In this document: positions 12,599 to 25,200 of the stretch, one piece after another
Numbering within the stretch: position 1 is the first letter of the stretch
Layout: the number at the start of each line of letters is the position of its first letter
Made by a program: the position numbers and the translations under genes
Notes under the pieces: generated by a model
Databases searched by the model: none
What the model was told of the DNA's origin: nothing
What the model saw: the letters and a program-made list of their open reading frames with translations, nothing else
From: Vitellaria paradoxa
Taxonomy: Eukaryota; Streptophyta; Magnoliopsida; Ericales; Sapotaceae
Assembly (NCBI GenBank): GCA_019916065.1
Contig: CM034237.1
Span: 45,281,084-45,345,083 of the forward strand
Direction: 5' to 3'
DNA length: 64,000 nucleotides

Positions 12599-13539
12599 CC
12601 ACAAAGAAAACGAACAAACATGGTGGCCACGTCCTCAAACGATAGAAACGTGATTGGTGAAAAAAGTTCAAATCCAAGAACATGATTGCACAATGATCCT
12701 TTTTTTTACTAATAAAATAATATTATACTTCATTTTTAGTGACAATTATGACTTTTCTTATATTAAAAAATACTGACAGCACTTACCAAATATATATATA
12801 TATATATATATATTAACAATTCTAATTTTTAAGCGTACGGTTATGTGAAACGGTATAAAATCATATTTTTTAAACGATATGGGAGTTGGGATTGTTAAAT
12901 TAAAATTTAATAATTTAAATGTATTCATATATTTTTAATTCAAAAAAATATGAACATGTAAAATATTTTAACAATTTCTAATCTTATAATTTTGGAGATG
13001 ATATTGCCCTTTTCTTAGTAGAATGAGTAAATTTTTTAAACCAAAGTTGACATCAATTTATATCAACAACGGAAAAAATTAATAACAATAAATTTAAGTA
13101 GATGAATTTTTATTTTTTTGTTTTTTTTTGTCTTTCCGAAGAAGTTGATGAAAACTTTCAAAGTGTGATAATTGTTTGAAAAATTGTCCCGCGTCAGGCA
13201 CGTGCAATTGCCTAATTCAATGTCAACCTTTGAATAGTGTAAATTACCACAAAAAAAAAAAAAAAACCTTTGAATAGTGTGTGTATTGAGTTGTGAATGT
13301 GTTGACAACAAATACTTCTTGTCCTGTGGTATATTTTGATCTTGGAATTAGATAATAGGAGAAAAATAATGTGAGATTTACTTGTTATGAAAAATTATTT
13401 TTTGAGTGTTTGATAAGAGGAACAAAAGAGATAAGAAATATAATTTAAGTAGGATTTTAGGAAATTGAATCTAAAATAAGAATATGTCATTCCATCCTCT
13501 CATGGGATGACACATCTTCCTTTTAAGGGATTATTAATC

Positions 13540-15151
13540 TGTCACACTCCTCGTAGTACGGAATATGTGAATATTGAATCTAATTAAAATAAATAAAACT
13601 CTAATTTAAGAGTAAGTCAAATCCTTATATATATCAATTAGATTATCTATTATTGTTTCTTATTTTCATATTAAAATAAATATAAACATCATAATCAAAT
13701 TAAAAGTCACACTCTGGTGACAATATCCAAAACTTACGTGGCCATAAGATGCATTATTATCAATATAATACAAATTTTGAAATCAGTTTGAACCTACATT
13801 TTAGGTTGTACAAATAAGAATATAGTAATTCAAATAAGAAAAATAACATAAGTCTAAGCCATCTTTATCAACCATAGCTTAACTCTAGGTTATTGTTCAC
13901 ATGCTTCATGTGGGTCACCTGGAATAGGAAAAAGATGAGTACCGTTGATTAGTAACTAGGATTGTGCAAATGTGAACTAGTATACATAACTCAAGTACAT
14001 ATAATAATTCATAACAATCTTAACAAAATATAATATGCTTAATGCAAATGTGATGCAATAATTAATTATTATTTAATCTCATTCTATCCCCAGTTTTATC
14101 CTAGAAACAACGATATTTAGAAAAATACACGGAGTTACCTACCACACCATTTATACTCACAGTAAATGTTTATCTCCATCTACACTATTGGAGAACTGTG
14201 TTACGGCCACATTTGTGCAAGACTTATGAAAACCATTTTACACCTCCTACCATTTCTGTTAGGAAATGGTGTTACACATCTAATTAGATATCTGCTAATT
14301 TATAACGTGGTGAAATAATCTCTATAAATATCTTAAAATTAATGTCCCAACTCTAATAACTAATATTTAGTCTATATATCGATTGGAGATCATTCAGTAT
14401 TTAAAAAAAATCCCATTTTATCATTTTCCTCAAAATAATAGATCTCGTCCATACATATGGCCATGCCTCGGCATCTTAGCACTAACAACATGACACTCTT
14501 GCCGAACCAATAATCATAACATATCCGAATGATACAACTCTAACCCCATGCACAAAATATGCTTAATTATTATTATCAACATCAAGATATTGACATTATA
14601 ACAAAGACATGCTACATTCAAACATCCAAATATACATCTCATGATCTTAGAAAACGCATAATCATGCTACATGTCCATAATACAACACGTATTATCAAAA
14701 GTGAGTTGAACCATACAATTAATAGAAATGGCCACACTTTCTTGCAAGAACCTCTCGGGAAGCCCACTAGTAGCCTGTGAAACCTCATGGGAAGCCCACT
14801 GGTAGGTGCGAGAAGATATAGAAAGTTCCCTAATATAGACAACCCGTGTGGAAAGTCCGCTTTAATTTGCGAAACAATACCGATACCAAACTTTGCAGTC
14901 ATACTCCCCTAGTCCGAAATTTCACTCCCACAACCTGCAGCGTCGATCCAAGTGGAAATCAGGTAAATCTATCATTCTCAAAACAAATTCGAATAATCCG
15001 AACCAGGAATCGGAATCACAATCAATAACAACCCACCATATCTTAAGTTTATTCCTCAAACCTTAAAAATAGCTAAGATTTTCATGCACATATATTAATA
15101 AATATACATGTATACACAAATAAATGAATAATCTGATATTCAACACAAAAC

Positions 15152-15182
<31 letters not shown>

Positions 15183-15685
15183 CAACATACTCCAAATCAT
15201 GCAAGAAATCATGATATAAACACAAGTTCAACCCTCTACTTTGGATCCGAAGAAAAATTAAAAAAAAGGCAATAATTTCCATGAAACTTGAAAATTTTTA
15301 TAACTCATATTTCTCATCTCGAGCTAAACTAACACGAATGACTACCGCAACGACGATCATGATGTCAAATGGCTCCAGATTTGTCAACTTTCAACCTCCA
15401 ACCTTTACTTTCCTTCTTTTCTTTCTCACTCTTTTGTTTTTCCTCGCTGCTAGCATCTGTAATAAAGAAAAAGAAGTAATGAAGAAAAATGAAAAAGAGA
15501 AAAAAAAGAATAAAAGGGAAAGAGGTTGGGTCCCAAGCCCTACTTCAAGTCCAATAACAATTCTGGACTAAACTTATCATAGGAAAACAAAATTGTGCCC
15601 AACAACCTATATCAAAACTTAGGTCCAAATATTTAAATAACCAAAAATCTGAATAAATGCCTGAAAATAAATATCGAGTATTTCA
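13540..15685. mobile_element. Probable solo LTR, about 2.15 kb
   Basis: The segment starts TGTCACACTCCTCG and ends CGAGTATTTCA, matching inverted ends typical of plant LTRs that open with TGTCACAC. Flanks TAATC (13,535-13,539) and CAATC (15,686-15,690) match at 4 of 5 positions. Base composition is less AT-rich than the surroundings, and there is a direct repeat of GGGAAGCCCACT inside (14,758 and 14,790). No gag or pol sequence is seen. The boundaries depend on choosing TTTCA as the terminus. Confidence 0.45.
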
Positions 15686-16139
15686 CAATCTTTATAAAGT
15701 TGCTAATTCCCTCGTGTTTTGATTTGTCAAATAAAAAATTTTATCAAACTCATAGATCAATCCAAAGTTGTAAATCTTTCAAACGAACAGTGCTAAAAGG
15801 AATATACGTAATAGAAACTTAAAAAAAAAAGCAATTGTATTTGATATTTTTTCTCATTATCAATAATTTTCAATAATATGGTCCTAATAATTATTGCCAC
15901 TCATCTTATATAAATATAGTTTCTTAAAAAGCTAAAAACTAATATTGTGTATAATGAGCATATTAAACTTCTATTTGAAGCTTTTAAAATATCTTATATT
16001 GTTAATTTATTAGATTATATAAGTTATAATACAAATTAATTTACTTGAACACGGTTTGTTTTTACATGTTCAAAATTTTGAGATTAGCTCGCTACGTGGA
16101 GTGTTAAAAATCTAATAAAATTCTTTCATGATGTGTTCG

Positions 16140-16600
16140 ACTAGCTATAAGGGTGCCAATGACATGGTCAGACAGTTGATCTAATGATGATGACGTCTCA
16201 GGCTTCTTAACTTCTCGTTCGAATTCTGAAACAAACTATTGGCCGAGCAGTGTTTAGATGAATACTTCTCCAATGGTCAAGTTAAAAAGTGTATAGAGAA
16301 AGGGAAAGGTTGGAAGTAATTTTGACAGAGTTTTAGTGAGCAAATAGTGCTCACATTCCTTTTTCGTCTCCCTCATATTTATAATTTTTTATGCACGCGT
16401 GGTCCTTCTATATAAGATGGTCATAGCCATCATCCGGGTATCATGGATAGTGGGACATGCTGAATTAGAGTAGTCATGGGTGGTGGAGTAGTAGTACTGC
16501 TTGTACCTCTCTAAAACGTGGCAAAAAAGGTATCTTACCCGAATGATTGACAAGCGTCCAAGATGGATATGTGTCACGTGTTTGAATACCCCCTCTAACT
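16140..16600 (+). other. Possible second SINE-like fragment between direct repeats
   Basis: There is a strong B-box-like GTTCGAATTC (16,217-16,226) with a weak A-box-like stretch about 45 bp upstream. The block is bracketed by a 44-bp imperfect direct repeat (16,052-16,095 and 16,601-16,644, both with ACATGTTCAAAATTTTGAGA). There is no poly(A) tail. It may be a decayed SINE or a local duplication. Confidence 0.25.
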
Positions 16601-16934
16601 CAGTTTATTTTAACATGTTCAAAATTTTGAGATTAGCTCGTTATGCAATAAATTCATATTAAAACAAAATTTAAAAAAAAAATTAATTTTCTAAATTCAA
16701 TTAGACAAAATATGAATTTATTATTGAACTTCTAAGAAGTAAATTAATTGTTACTAAGATTCTTAAGATATATGTGAGGGACCTACTTGTGAGGGACTCT
16801 ACCTGCGGGAGAGTGAAGTAGGAGGTGAAACAAGGAAGCAGTGCTTTCCGTCCCACATCGCCTGAGTAGTGAAAGAAAGTAGTATATATGCAATATTCGA
16901 TATCTATATAATAACAACGCGTTTTAAAGCTGTG

Positions 16935-17030
16935 AGGGTACTGAATTCAGTGGGAACTCCAGGGTCAAGCGTGCTCCAGTGGGAGCAGTCCCAGGATGGG
17001 TGACATCATGGGAAGCAGCTTACCAAACCC
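16935..17030 (+). other. 5S rRNA-like segment in left Cassandra LTR
   Basis: The segment AACTCCAGGGTCAAGCGTGC ... CAGGATGGGTGACATCATGG GAAG follows the 3' two-thirds of plant 5S rRNA, including the internal control regions (A box around AAGCGTGCTCCAG, intermediate element GATGGG, C box around GGGTGACATCATGGGAAG). It is a transposon-borne relic, not a functional ribosomal gene: the 5' part is diverged and no array surrounds it. Confidence 0.85.
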
Positions 17031-17389
17031 AAAACAGATAATATTGTTCTATATGAATGCGGGTCGTTACAATGGTATCAAAGCTAATGCTCAGTCGAAA
17101 ATGTAAGATCATGCGTGTGGGGGCCCCGCGTGTGGGAGACCTACCTGTGAGGGACTCTGCCTACGGGAAAGTGAAGCATGAGGCCACGGGGGGATGCGTG
17201 CCTTGTAAAGGGGAAAGATTGTGAGGGATTATGAGGGACCTACCTGTGAGGGACTCTACTGACGGGAGAGTGAAGTAGGAGGTGAAATAGAGAAGCAATG
17301 CCTTTCGTCCCACATCGCCTGGGTAGTGAAAGAAAGTAGCATATATGTAATATTCGATATCCATATAATAACAATGCGTTTTAAAGTCA

Positions 17390-17490
17390 CGAGGGCACTG
17401 GATTTAGTAGGAATTTCAGGATTAAGCGTGCTCCAGTAGGGGTAGTACCAAGATGGGGGACCCCCTAAGAAGCAGCTTACCTAGCCCAAA
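17390..17490 (+). other. 5S rRNA-like segment in right Cassandra LTR
   Basis: The same 5S-derived block occurs as in the left LTR (TTAAGCGTGCTCCAGTAGGG, then AAGATGGGGGACCCCCTAAG). The C box is more degraded (GGGGGACCCCCTAAGAAG), so pol III activity from this copy is less likely. Confidence 0.8.
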
Positions 17491-17526
17491 GCAAACAATA
17501 TTGTATTATATGGATGCAGGTCGTTA

Positions 17527-17528
<2 letters not shown>

Positions 17529-17580
<52 letters not shown>
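17529..17580. repeat. (AT)26 microsatellite abutting Cassandra
   Basis: A pure 52-bp AT run starts exactly at the right-hand ATATA target duplication of the Cassandra element. Confidence 0.95.
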
Positions 17581-17583
<3 letters not shown>

Positions 17584-18382
17584 AGTAACGAGGATAAATT
17601 TTCCTGTAACCTTTTTAGGTTTTATGAGGATAGCAAATTTTTCGGATCCTGGCATGTGCCCCCACATAGTAATACTCGGGTCAATCACAAGTACTTATTC
17701 AGCTAACTAGTTTCTGCTAGTCGTGACATTGAGCGTTTCCTGCAAATCGAGCCAGAAGTCAAGTAGCAAACCTCTCTTCTGCCAGTTGGCAGCAATACTC
17801 ATCTGACTGATCAGTTTCGGTTAGTCGTAACATGGAATGTTTCCTCCGAATTACGTCAGAGTAGCCTAGTAGTAAACTCTTTTGCCAATCTCTTCAGCCA
17901 GTTTGGCCAACTCGTGGGACAACTCCAAGAAAATGGACTTTCTTTAGAATCTAACTTGTGACATCTTCTAAAAAAAATCCCAAGTTCCGGCCAAGTTGAA
18001 TACAATATAAAAGTATATGTTTTATTATTTTATAAGATAATGCTAAATGTGTTTATTTACTTTTAATATTCCACACTTTAAAGTAAAATACTCCTTATTA
18101 TGAGTGAAAATAAAATGTGAAAAATAAAAAATAGATATATTTATTATTATTTTTTAATTTTACAATAATATACACGCACAAAAAGTACACTAGATAATTT
18201 ATCGTAAATTTTGGTGTGAATAATTCATCGTTCTAATTGGAAATAATTAAAGAGAATCGCTAAGGACACTTGCGGGTCATCAAATTTTGCAGTTGAATGT
18301 GTGTGTGTCTTAGCGTTTACAAAAATTAACCATTGAGATGTACTCGTTACAATCAATGGTACGAATGCTCCTTTTTTTGGTT

Positions 18383-18394
18383 GGGGGGGGGGGG
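18383..18394. repeat. G12 homopolymer
   Basis: A run of twelve G flanked by GGTT and TGTTTGTTGGGGGTGTTG; a G-rich strand segment of about 45 bp. Confidence 0.9.
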
Positions 18395-19947
18395 TGTTTG
18401 TTGGGGGTGTTGTTTGGTTGGTGGTAAAATGGGTTCGTGTGCCATTGCCGATTAAGGGTGCGTACAAAGAGATTAAAAAAATTAATATAGATTAGTAAAA
18501 ATTATAATTTGTAATTCGTGTAACATATAAAAAATTTAAAAAAAATTTAAGTACTGACAGGGGCAAACTCATAAAAGTGAGTTTCGTAAATTTTTCAGTT
18601 CATAAATTTTCAGCTCCCCGTCTGACCATAGAAGTAAATGTTAAAAGCTTATCCTTAATAGCGGCGGCAGGCTGTGGAGCAGCATATCGGGTTAATAGTC
18701 TTTGATTAATACACTTGTATTAAAGTAAAATTATTAACATCACCCCAAAATTTTGAATTTATTTGAGATACTTTCATTCTTTGCGTATTATAATTATACA
18801 GTGCTACCTCCAAAATAATAAATAAACAAATAATTGTTAACTTATCATTTTAAATTATAAATTTTTATCTAGTCTTCTAGCACTCAAATTTTTGAATCCA
18901 CTGCTACTTGTACTCGTGACTGAATTAGATCATAGATGACAGGCGTAAATAAAAGAATATAAAAAATTAAATTAATATAAATATATTAAAAAAATTCATT
19001 AAATAGAATAATTTGACTCTTATTATCCGTACATTCTTGCACTTGCACTCTTTATTTTATTTTATTTTAATGATTTAAAATCATTGATTTTTTATTCTTC
19101 TCACCCTATAAACCCAATTAAAAAAATGCGAACACAGATGAGGAAAAACTTTTTCTTTTTTAACAAGAAAATTATTTATTCTATCCGACCGATTTCGGGC
19201 TTAGCCTTGTCACAATTTCTTCACTTTGGTCCTGTTGGACAACCACCAAAACTCACAAATTTTACTACTTTTTATATTTTTTTCTAATTAAAATTTTTCA
19301 CATTCACTTTTATGTCACATCTTTTACTTTTATTATACTTTTTGTCCCATTGTTTATCAACCAAACACCCTTATAGGTTTTGTGCTTAGCCCTTTTTTTT
19401 TTTTTTTGGGCTTTATTCTTTTTACTTGCATTCAATGGATTACGCTTGGTTTGGTATCCAACCAGTAAGGTGTTTATTTATTTTTTTTTTTTGGATTATT
19501 TTTTATTTTTTGTTTCATATAATTTTTTATTCAAATTTATTCCTTTTAATAATTTATAAGTATATACTTACATCCATAAAAATTAATTAAAAATAAAAAA
19601 AGATTTTAAAATTGAAGACGTATCTGCGAGTTTTTTTTATCTTTTTAACTCCATTAATTTTGACAAAGAAAGCCTAGTGTCGGGCCCATTGGACAACCAG
19701 AATCTTGTCGGCCACCACCGGTAAAAAGGGTTTGTCAGTAAAAGGCACGGCGGTTTACTCACTGTACAGTACTCTCTCCATCGCCGTTCAAATCCTTGGG
19801 ACTGATGTATGCATATGTACACATGTATATATTCATTGACCATACAACAATACATCCGCGCGTAGCCTTCCATCCATAGGACGTCCCAAAATATCCCGTG
19901 TTAACATCACAAGTAAAACAATTGATAGAATTAAGTAAAGCTTTTCT

Positions 19948-20234
19948 AAACCCGACTAATAGCTTAATCGGTCAGATTTTGAGTTTATTTTTCAATAGTC
20001 GCTAGTTCGACCTCGTCAGAATAGTTTGAGCTATGCAACTTGAATCTCTTTAAGGTTATTAGAGGATTTAAATTCTAAAACTTTAAAAGTTAGTTAAGGT
20101 ATGGCAGTGTCTAAATCTCTTCAAAGTCACTAAAAAATTTATCTGATCATTAACTCTGGAATCTCAAGGGATTAGTCGAGTGTGTATAATTTAATTCAAA
20201 TACTTTGAGTATTCCAAAAAAAAAAAAAAAAAAA
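19948..20234 (+). mobile_element. tRNA-derived SINE with poly(A) tail
   Basis: A pol III A box (TAGCTTAATCGG, 19,960-19,971) and B box (AGTTCGACCTC, 20,004-20,014) are spaced as in tRNA-derived SINEs. A body of about 200 bp without coding capacity follows, ending in a 19-A tail (20,216-20,234). The 5' end is approximate and I could not define a target duplication. Confidence 0.7.
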
Positions 20235-21176
20235 GAGAGAGAGCAATGCTTTATTTGTTTAATATATTTTTAACAATCTTTTTTTAAAATACACGTAAAA
20301 ATGTTTTTAAAATTTATTTACATTGAAACAATTAAATGACATATAGTTTTATATTTCATATTTATAACATATGCGAGTGACAACACGATTTGTGTAAGTG
20401 TTGCTTTATTTATGAATTTGAAATAATCAAAAAAAATAAAATAAGTTAAATTGCAATTATAAATTTGATTGATGAAATTATTTAATTAGATTGCTAGTTT
20501 TTGATAAAATTTAGCAACATATATAATTTTTTACAATTTAATTTGATACTCATTAAAAATTAACCCTTGTTAATTTAAGTGCAGTGTGCCACTAATGCAT
20601 AATAATATTTATTAATTAATTTGTATTACTTTGATTTCTAATAAAAAAAAAATACATGAACTCTCACTTAAAAGTCAACACGTAACATTATTGTGATTTT
20701 GATTGAGGTGCTAACTTTAACTTAATGGTTCTTCATGAGTTAAAAATTGGTAAAAATAGAAGATTTCTAAAAATGAATAGGAACAAAACTATATTTTAAT
20801 CAATTTTTATGTTAAAGAAATAAAATTTCTGTTTTGCACAACAGTAATTTTTTCAAATTTACATGTGAATATTTATAACATGTGAAACATAAATTTAATA
20901 AATTTCATCAATTTTACCAATCTATATTAAAAAAAAAAAAAGTTATACCTACTTTAGAATCAAACTCCAAATTGGTTACTCCTGGGTTTTCACTAAAATT
21001 GCATCAAAAGAAAATTGTTTCACAGTCTATACACAACCTTCTAATCTAACAAGTGTACAAAAAAAACAATATAAAAGAAAATTGATATGCACAAAAATAT
21101 ATATATTTAATCTCATTTTTCATCTTACAAAATGTTCATGTTTGCAACGTGTCAAATTTTGTAACATGTCATTTTA

Positions 21177-21317
21177 TTCACTTTAACATTAATTTTTATT
21201 TATTTATGTTAACTGTTTTAAACTTCAAACATTATTTTATGCCATTTTTATTTCACTTTAACATTAATTTTTATTTATTTATGTTAACTGTTTTAAAACT
21301 TCAAACATTATTTTATA
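21177..21317 (+). repeat. Tandem duplication, 75-bp period, two copies
   Basis: TTCACTTTAACATTAATTTT followed by ATGTTAACTGTTTTAAA and CTTCAAACATTATTTTAT is repeated almost perfectly at 21,177 and 21,252. It lies about 660 bp upstream of the KNOX exon 1. Confidence 0.9.
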
Positions 21318-21975
21318 CTTCATTTGGAACGGTAAATTTAATAGGATCTGATTCCACTTAATGAAAATTATCGTTAATTCTTATGTTTAGAACTAAAATT
21401 AAAATTTTATAAGTTGGATTTGATTTAATTTTATAACTTAAATTTGAGATTTTTGTATCATGTTGAAATTCAATCTAGAACAATAAAATTTAATAAGAAT
21501 TTATTATTTTTTAAGTCATTTAAATTAGTGGATAAATTTATCCTCATATATGATATTTACCATATTTTCTCTTTATTATAACATGTTTAAATTTAGCATT
21601 AGTCTTAATCAAATCAATTCAATTTTTAATTTAAAACGTGTTTCAAATATAAAATTTTATTATTAAATTAATTAAATTAATTTTTTATTTTAAAATCAAA
21701 TCAATTTTAAGAATTGGATGTTTTGACTGCTAATAAAAATAAAAAAAAAATTATTATCAAACACAAAGGTGTGTCTTGGCCTTAGTAATAAATACTAAAA
21801 AAAAAAGTAAACTGCATTCCAAAGTTAATTACCATCCTTAGCATCTCCCTACCAATAAAAATCTATTTACGCAGATAGATATTAAACCCAATGAAGTTTC
21901 TGCTTTTTCAGTTTTGTTTGCAAAAGCCTCTTCTGCAAATCCTGGTTCTCTTTCCTTCTTCTAGAAGCTATAGTT

Positions 21976-22291
21976 ATGGATGAAATGTACGGCTTCCATC
22001 CAACCACCAATGACAAGCGCTGCCGACGACAAGTCCTGATGTCGCCGGAGAATCTTACGATACCAGCGACTACGAGACCTTCTCCAGCGATCACCACCGG
22101 ATTCCGATGTTCGAATCGGAGGAGCTGATCACCTGGCCTCGGCTATATCGAAGCCGCCTCCATCGCGCGGCGAGGAGTACAAGCACGGCCAGGTGATGAA
22201 GATCGCGACGATACGTCGAGCGTGATTAAAGCCAAAATCGCTTCTCATCCAAGTACCCGCAGTTGGCGAGGCCTACATCGATTGCCAGAAA
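21976..22291 (+). pseudogene. KNOX exon 1 with at least four frame switches
   Basis: Reading the homologous KNAT2/6 exon 1 product requires changing frame repeatedly. MDEMYGFH...LMSPENL starts at 21,976. SDYETFSSDHHRIPMFESEE is read in a frame entered near 22,056. EAASIARR...VIKAKIASHP is read from 22,150. YPQLA is read from 22,254. EAYIDCQK is read from 22,268 to 22,291. Each switch is explained by a one- or two-base indel. The exon still ends at a plausible donor (AAA followed by GT), and the join to exon 2 would be in frame. Confidence 0.8.
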
Positions 22292-25200
22292 GTTTCAATT
22301 TTATGAGAATCTGAAAGACCCTTCAATCGCTTTCAAACTGCCCAAGTCCCTTTGTACTTCTTGTATACTGTTGAGTTTGAGTAGTCATATTCATGAGTGC
22401 AATCGGTACCGGAAGTGCAAGAATTAGAGTGATACTATGGCTTTGGTGATGGAAATTTTTTAATGTCTCCGTCAATATCTTTGATTTGCCGAGAAAATTT
22501 CTATTTTCTCAAAAATTTTAGAAGTGTTTTTTTTTCCTGCTATAATCTTATGTTATTGGATGCTTTTTTCCAGCTCGGTGCGCCTCCGGAAATTGCGAGT
22601 CTGTTAGACGAAATCCGGCGAGAAAATCACGCTTGTCAGGTTTCCACGTGCTTGGGAGTTGATCCGGAGCTGGACCGGTTCATGGTCTATCTCCTTCCTT
22701 ATACTTGTGTGAATTCTCTATTAATTCGTGACTTTCCTTATGCTTTTTTTTGTTCTTTTTTCAATTTTCTGACTGTCTTTCTTTCTTTCTCAGGAAACCT
22801 TCTGTGATGTGTTGGTGAAATACAAGTCCGATCTATCTAGGCCTTTTGATGAAGCAACCACCTTCTTGAACAACATTGAAATGCAACTGGGAGATATTTG
22901 CATAGGTATGTTAACTCCCCCAACTGGTATTTTCTAATCCGTAACTGCAATCTAAAGATTTTGTTTTCTTCTCTGCAAAAGAAAACTGCATGTTTAGAAC
23001 AGAAACCAGTGGCCAAAACCAATTCTTGAACATTGAGTCGTGGCGCACGATAGCATTAATGGTGGCCTCATGTTAGCATCTGCAACTCTAGAGATAGAAA
23101 AACAGCATAGCTCTACTCCTACCTCAGTGTCTGGTCTTGTCTCTTTTTCTGTTTCTGAAAAGAACCCGCTTACTGTGAAACATCAATTACAGTGAGAATA
23201 ATCAGAAGCAGTACGACCTAGGGTTTTTGCAATTAGAAAAAACTAGGTATTAAAAATTTGAGACACATCCCTCAACCATGAAATCAAAGAGTTCGTGGGA
23301 AACACTCTATCAAGATTCTACCCGTTGAGTCACTGACACGTACTTTACCCTAGGGATCTTGTAGATTCACAAATCGGATGTTTTACCGTCTAGTGTGGTT
23401 AACATAAACCTCCTTTCAGCGGGAGGTTCCTTGTTTAAAGAAAAAAAAAAGAAAGAAAAAAGTAAAGCTATTAAAACTCAAGTAATGAAATGGTCCTTGT
23501 CTTGGATTAGTGACTGATGACTCGCTAGGGTATATAAATCTGGAAATGATGTGTTATTTGTTTGTTTTCTTAATATTTTTGTGGCTGGGGATAGATGGGG
23601 TGTGTATATCTAATTTCTTCCTTTCTGTGCAAGACTAGTGAGGCTTAAAAAGTCAAGGGTGTGACAGTAATGGACGTTTGCAACAGTTCTACACCTTTTT
23701 TTTCTACTTTTTCATTTTATTGTTCAAGTGATCTATTTTTCTTCCCCCATCTTCTTTGTTGCGTTTGTTCCATTACTTTCTTTTTTTTTTTATAAGTGTT
23801 TCCATTTCTTTCTCTCCTTCTGTTTCCTTTATTTTTCTGTGTCAGACTAAATTGAGACTTGGAATTACAAAACATTTATATTGATCATATATTGATATTC
23901 TGATTTTGACATTTCGAAGTTCAAATGACATGAACATGGTACGTGAAAGTGTTTTTAAAACAGTGTTGGTATTTTTCCCCTTACTATATTTTATGGTGCT
24001 AGTTATTTCCATAAATCACAAAAAGATGTTGAAAAAATAAAACTAGTCAAACCTTCTCCGAATTAATGTTGATCCTTACCAAGAAGTTTTCCATCCATGT
24101 ATCTGATTATAGGTTGAGACAATTTGATCAACACACTGGGTTTAAAAGAGGGGTCTAGATGGAACTTACTCCCTTAAATATGATTAGTTGCCAAAGGGAA
24201 TGAGGACATAAATATGAACTGGCCTGAGAACGGAAATGGTGAAGAAATTTTATGCTTTGGCATAATCTAAAATTTAGAATGTGAATTTATGTTGCTAGTG
24301 TTTGATATGCATGAATGCATGTTAAAATGAAAAGTTGAGTTAATAAACTAAATTATTTCCTCTCTTCGTCAGACATTTAACTAGTAAATTTTTTAATTCA
24401 TGTCTTTGAAAGAGTTTCTCCTTTTGTGAAATTTTAAATATTATTTTGGACTCTGAAACACTTAAATTCCATAAATTGAAAATTTTAAATGTTCAAATTA
24501 ATTACTTGGTCAAAATTAACTAATCATGAAGATTCCTGTTAACCAGAGAATTTTCATTGCAAGTCGAAGTATATGAGCAAGCTTTGCATTAGCCCATTCG
24601 GATGAGTATGATCATCATGCCAATTTCAGTGTGATCAAACTTGCAATATTGTAACCAAACTAAAGAGGTTTGATTTAACCTGATCGCTAGAAAAGTATAT
24701 TTAATAGATGCTCACTTGTCATGATGACTTGACTAAGTGAATTTGTCATGTAGTTTTATTAGGATTGTTTTTTAATTGGAAGAGTGAGATTTATAACTGT
24801 GACATGAATTTGAAGTGATTAAATTCTATGCTGAGGTAAATTAATAGTACTGTATTAATGATAGAGGAGGAGTCGAGTATGGCTTAGTGTTTCTTCTTTT
24901 ATAATGAGAAGTTACTTTGAAATATTTGTGTAATTTCATATTAAAAAATAATCCTCAGACTGGTGGAAACAGCTAAATTTATATCAGAAAACCCTCAAAA
25001 TGTAATATCCATATCCGAATCCGCCACTGGCTTCGTGAAGATGGTCATGGCAAGGGTATTTCTGAAAAAGAACTAACAATAATGTTGGGACATAATAGCT
25101 TGCCTGTGCTATTTTTGGTAAATGAAATCCAGCGATCATAATTTTGTTGATCTAATATCATTTTAAGGGAATATTATTTAATGCACTCAATTTATGTAGA

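Larger units (their letters stand above)
16773..17528 (+). mobile_element. Complete Cassandra TRIM retrotransposon
   Basis: Cassandra elements are non-autonomous LTR retrotransposons whose LTRs carry 5S rRNA sequence with its pol III promoter. The left LTR is 16,773-17,071 (TGTGAGGGAC...CGTTACA) and the right LTR is 17,220-17,528 (TGTGAGGGAT...CGTTACG). Directly after the left LTR lies the primer-binding site TGGTATCAAAGC (17,073-17,084). Before the right LTR lies a polypurine tract AAAGGGGAAAGAT (17,207-17,219). The internal part is only about 148 bp and non-coding. ATATA flanks both sides (16,768-16,772 and 17,529-17,533), a 5-bp target duplication. The LTRs differ at many sites, so the insertion is not recent. 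Confidence 0.9.
17700..21975. other. Intergenic upstream of KNOX
   Basis: No gene is recognised. A moderately GC-rich patch (19,660-19,880) could be a promoter or a gene scrap. The rest is AT-rich with the SINE and tandem duplication listed separately. Confidence 0.5.

Noticed and set aside
16935..17490. Functional 5S rRNA genes
   Set aside because: Both 5S-like blocks are inside Cassandra LTRs, are diverged at the 5' end and are not in a tandem rDNA array.
22463..22807. Single 114-codon ORF at the KNOX locus
   Set aside because: Contains exon 2 flanked by intron sequence on both sides; the real exon is 22,574-22,684.
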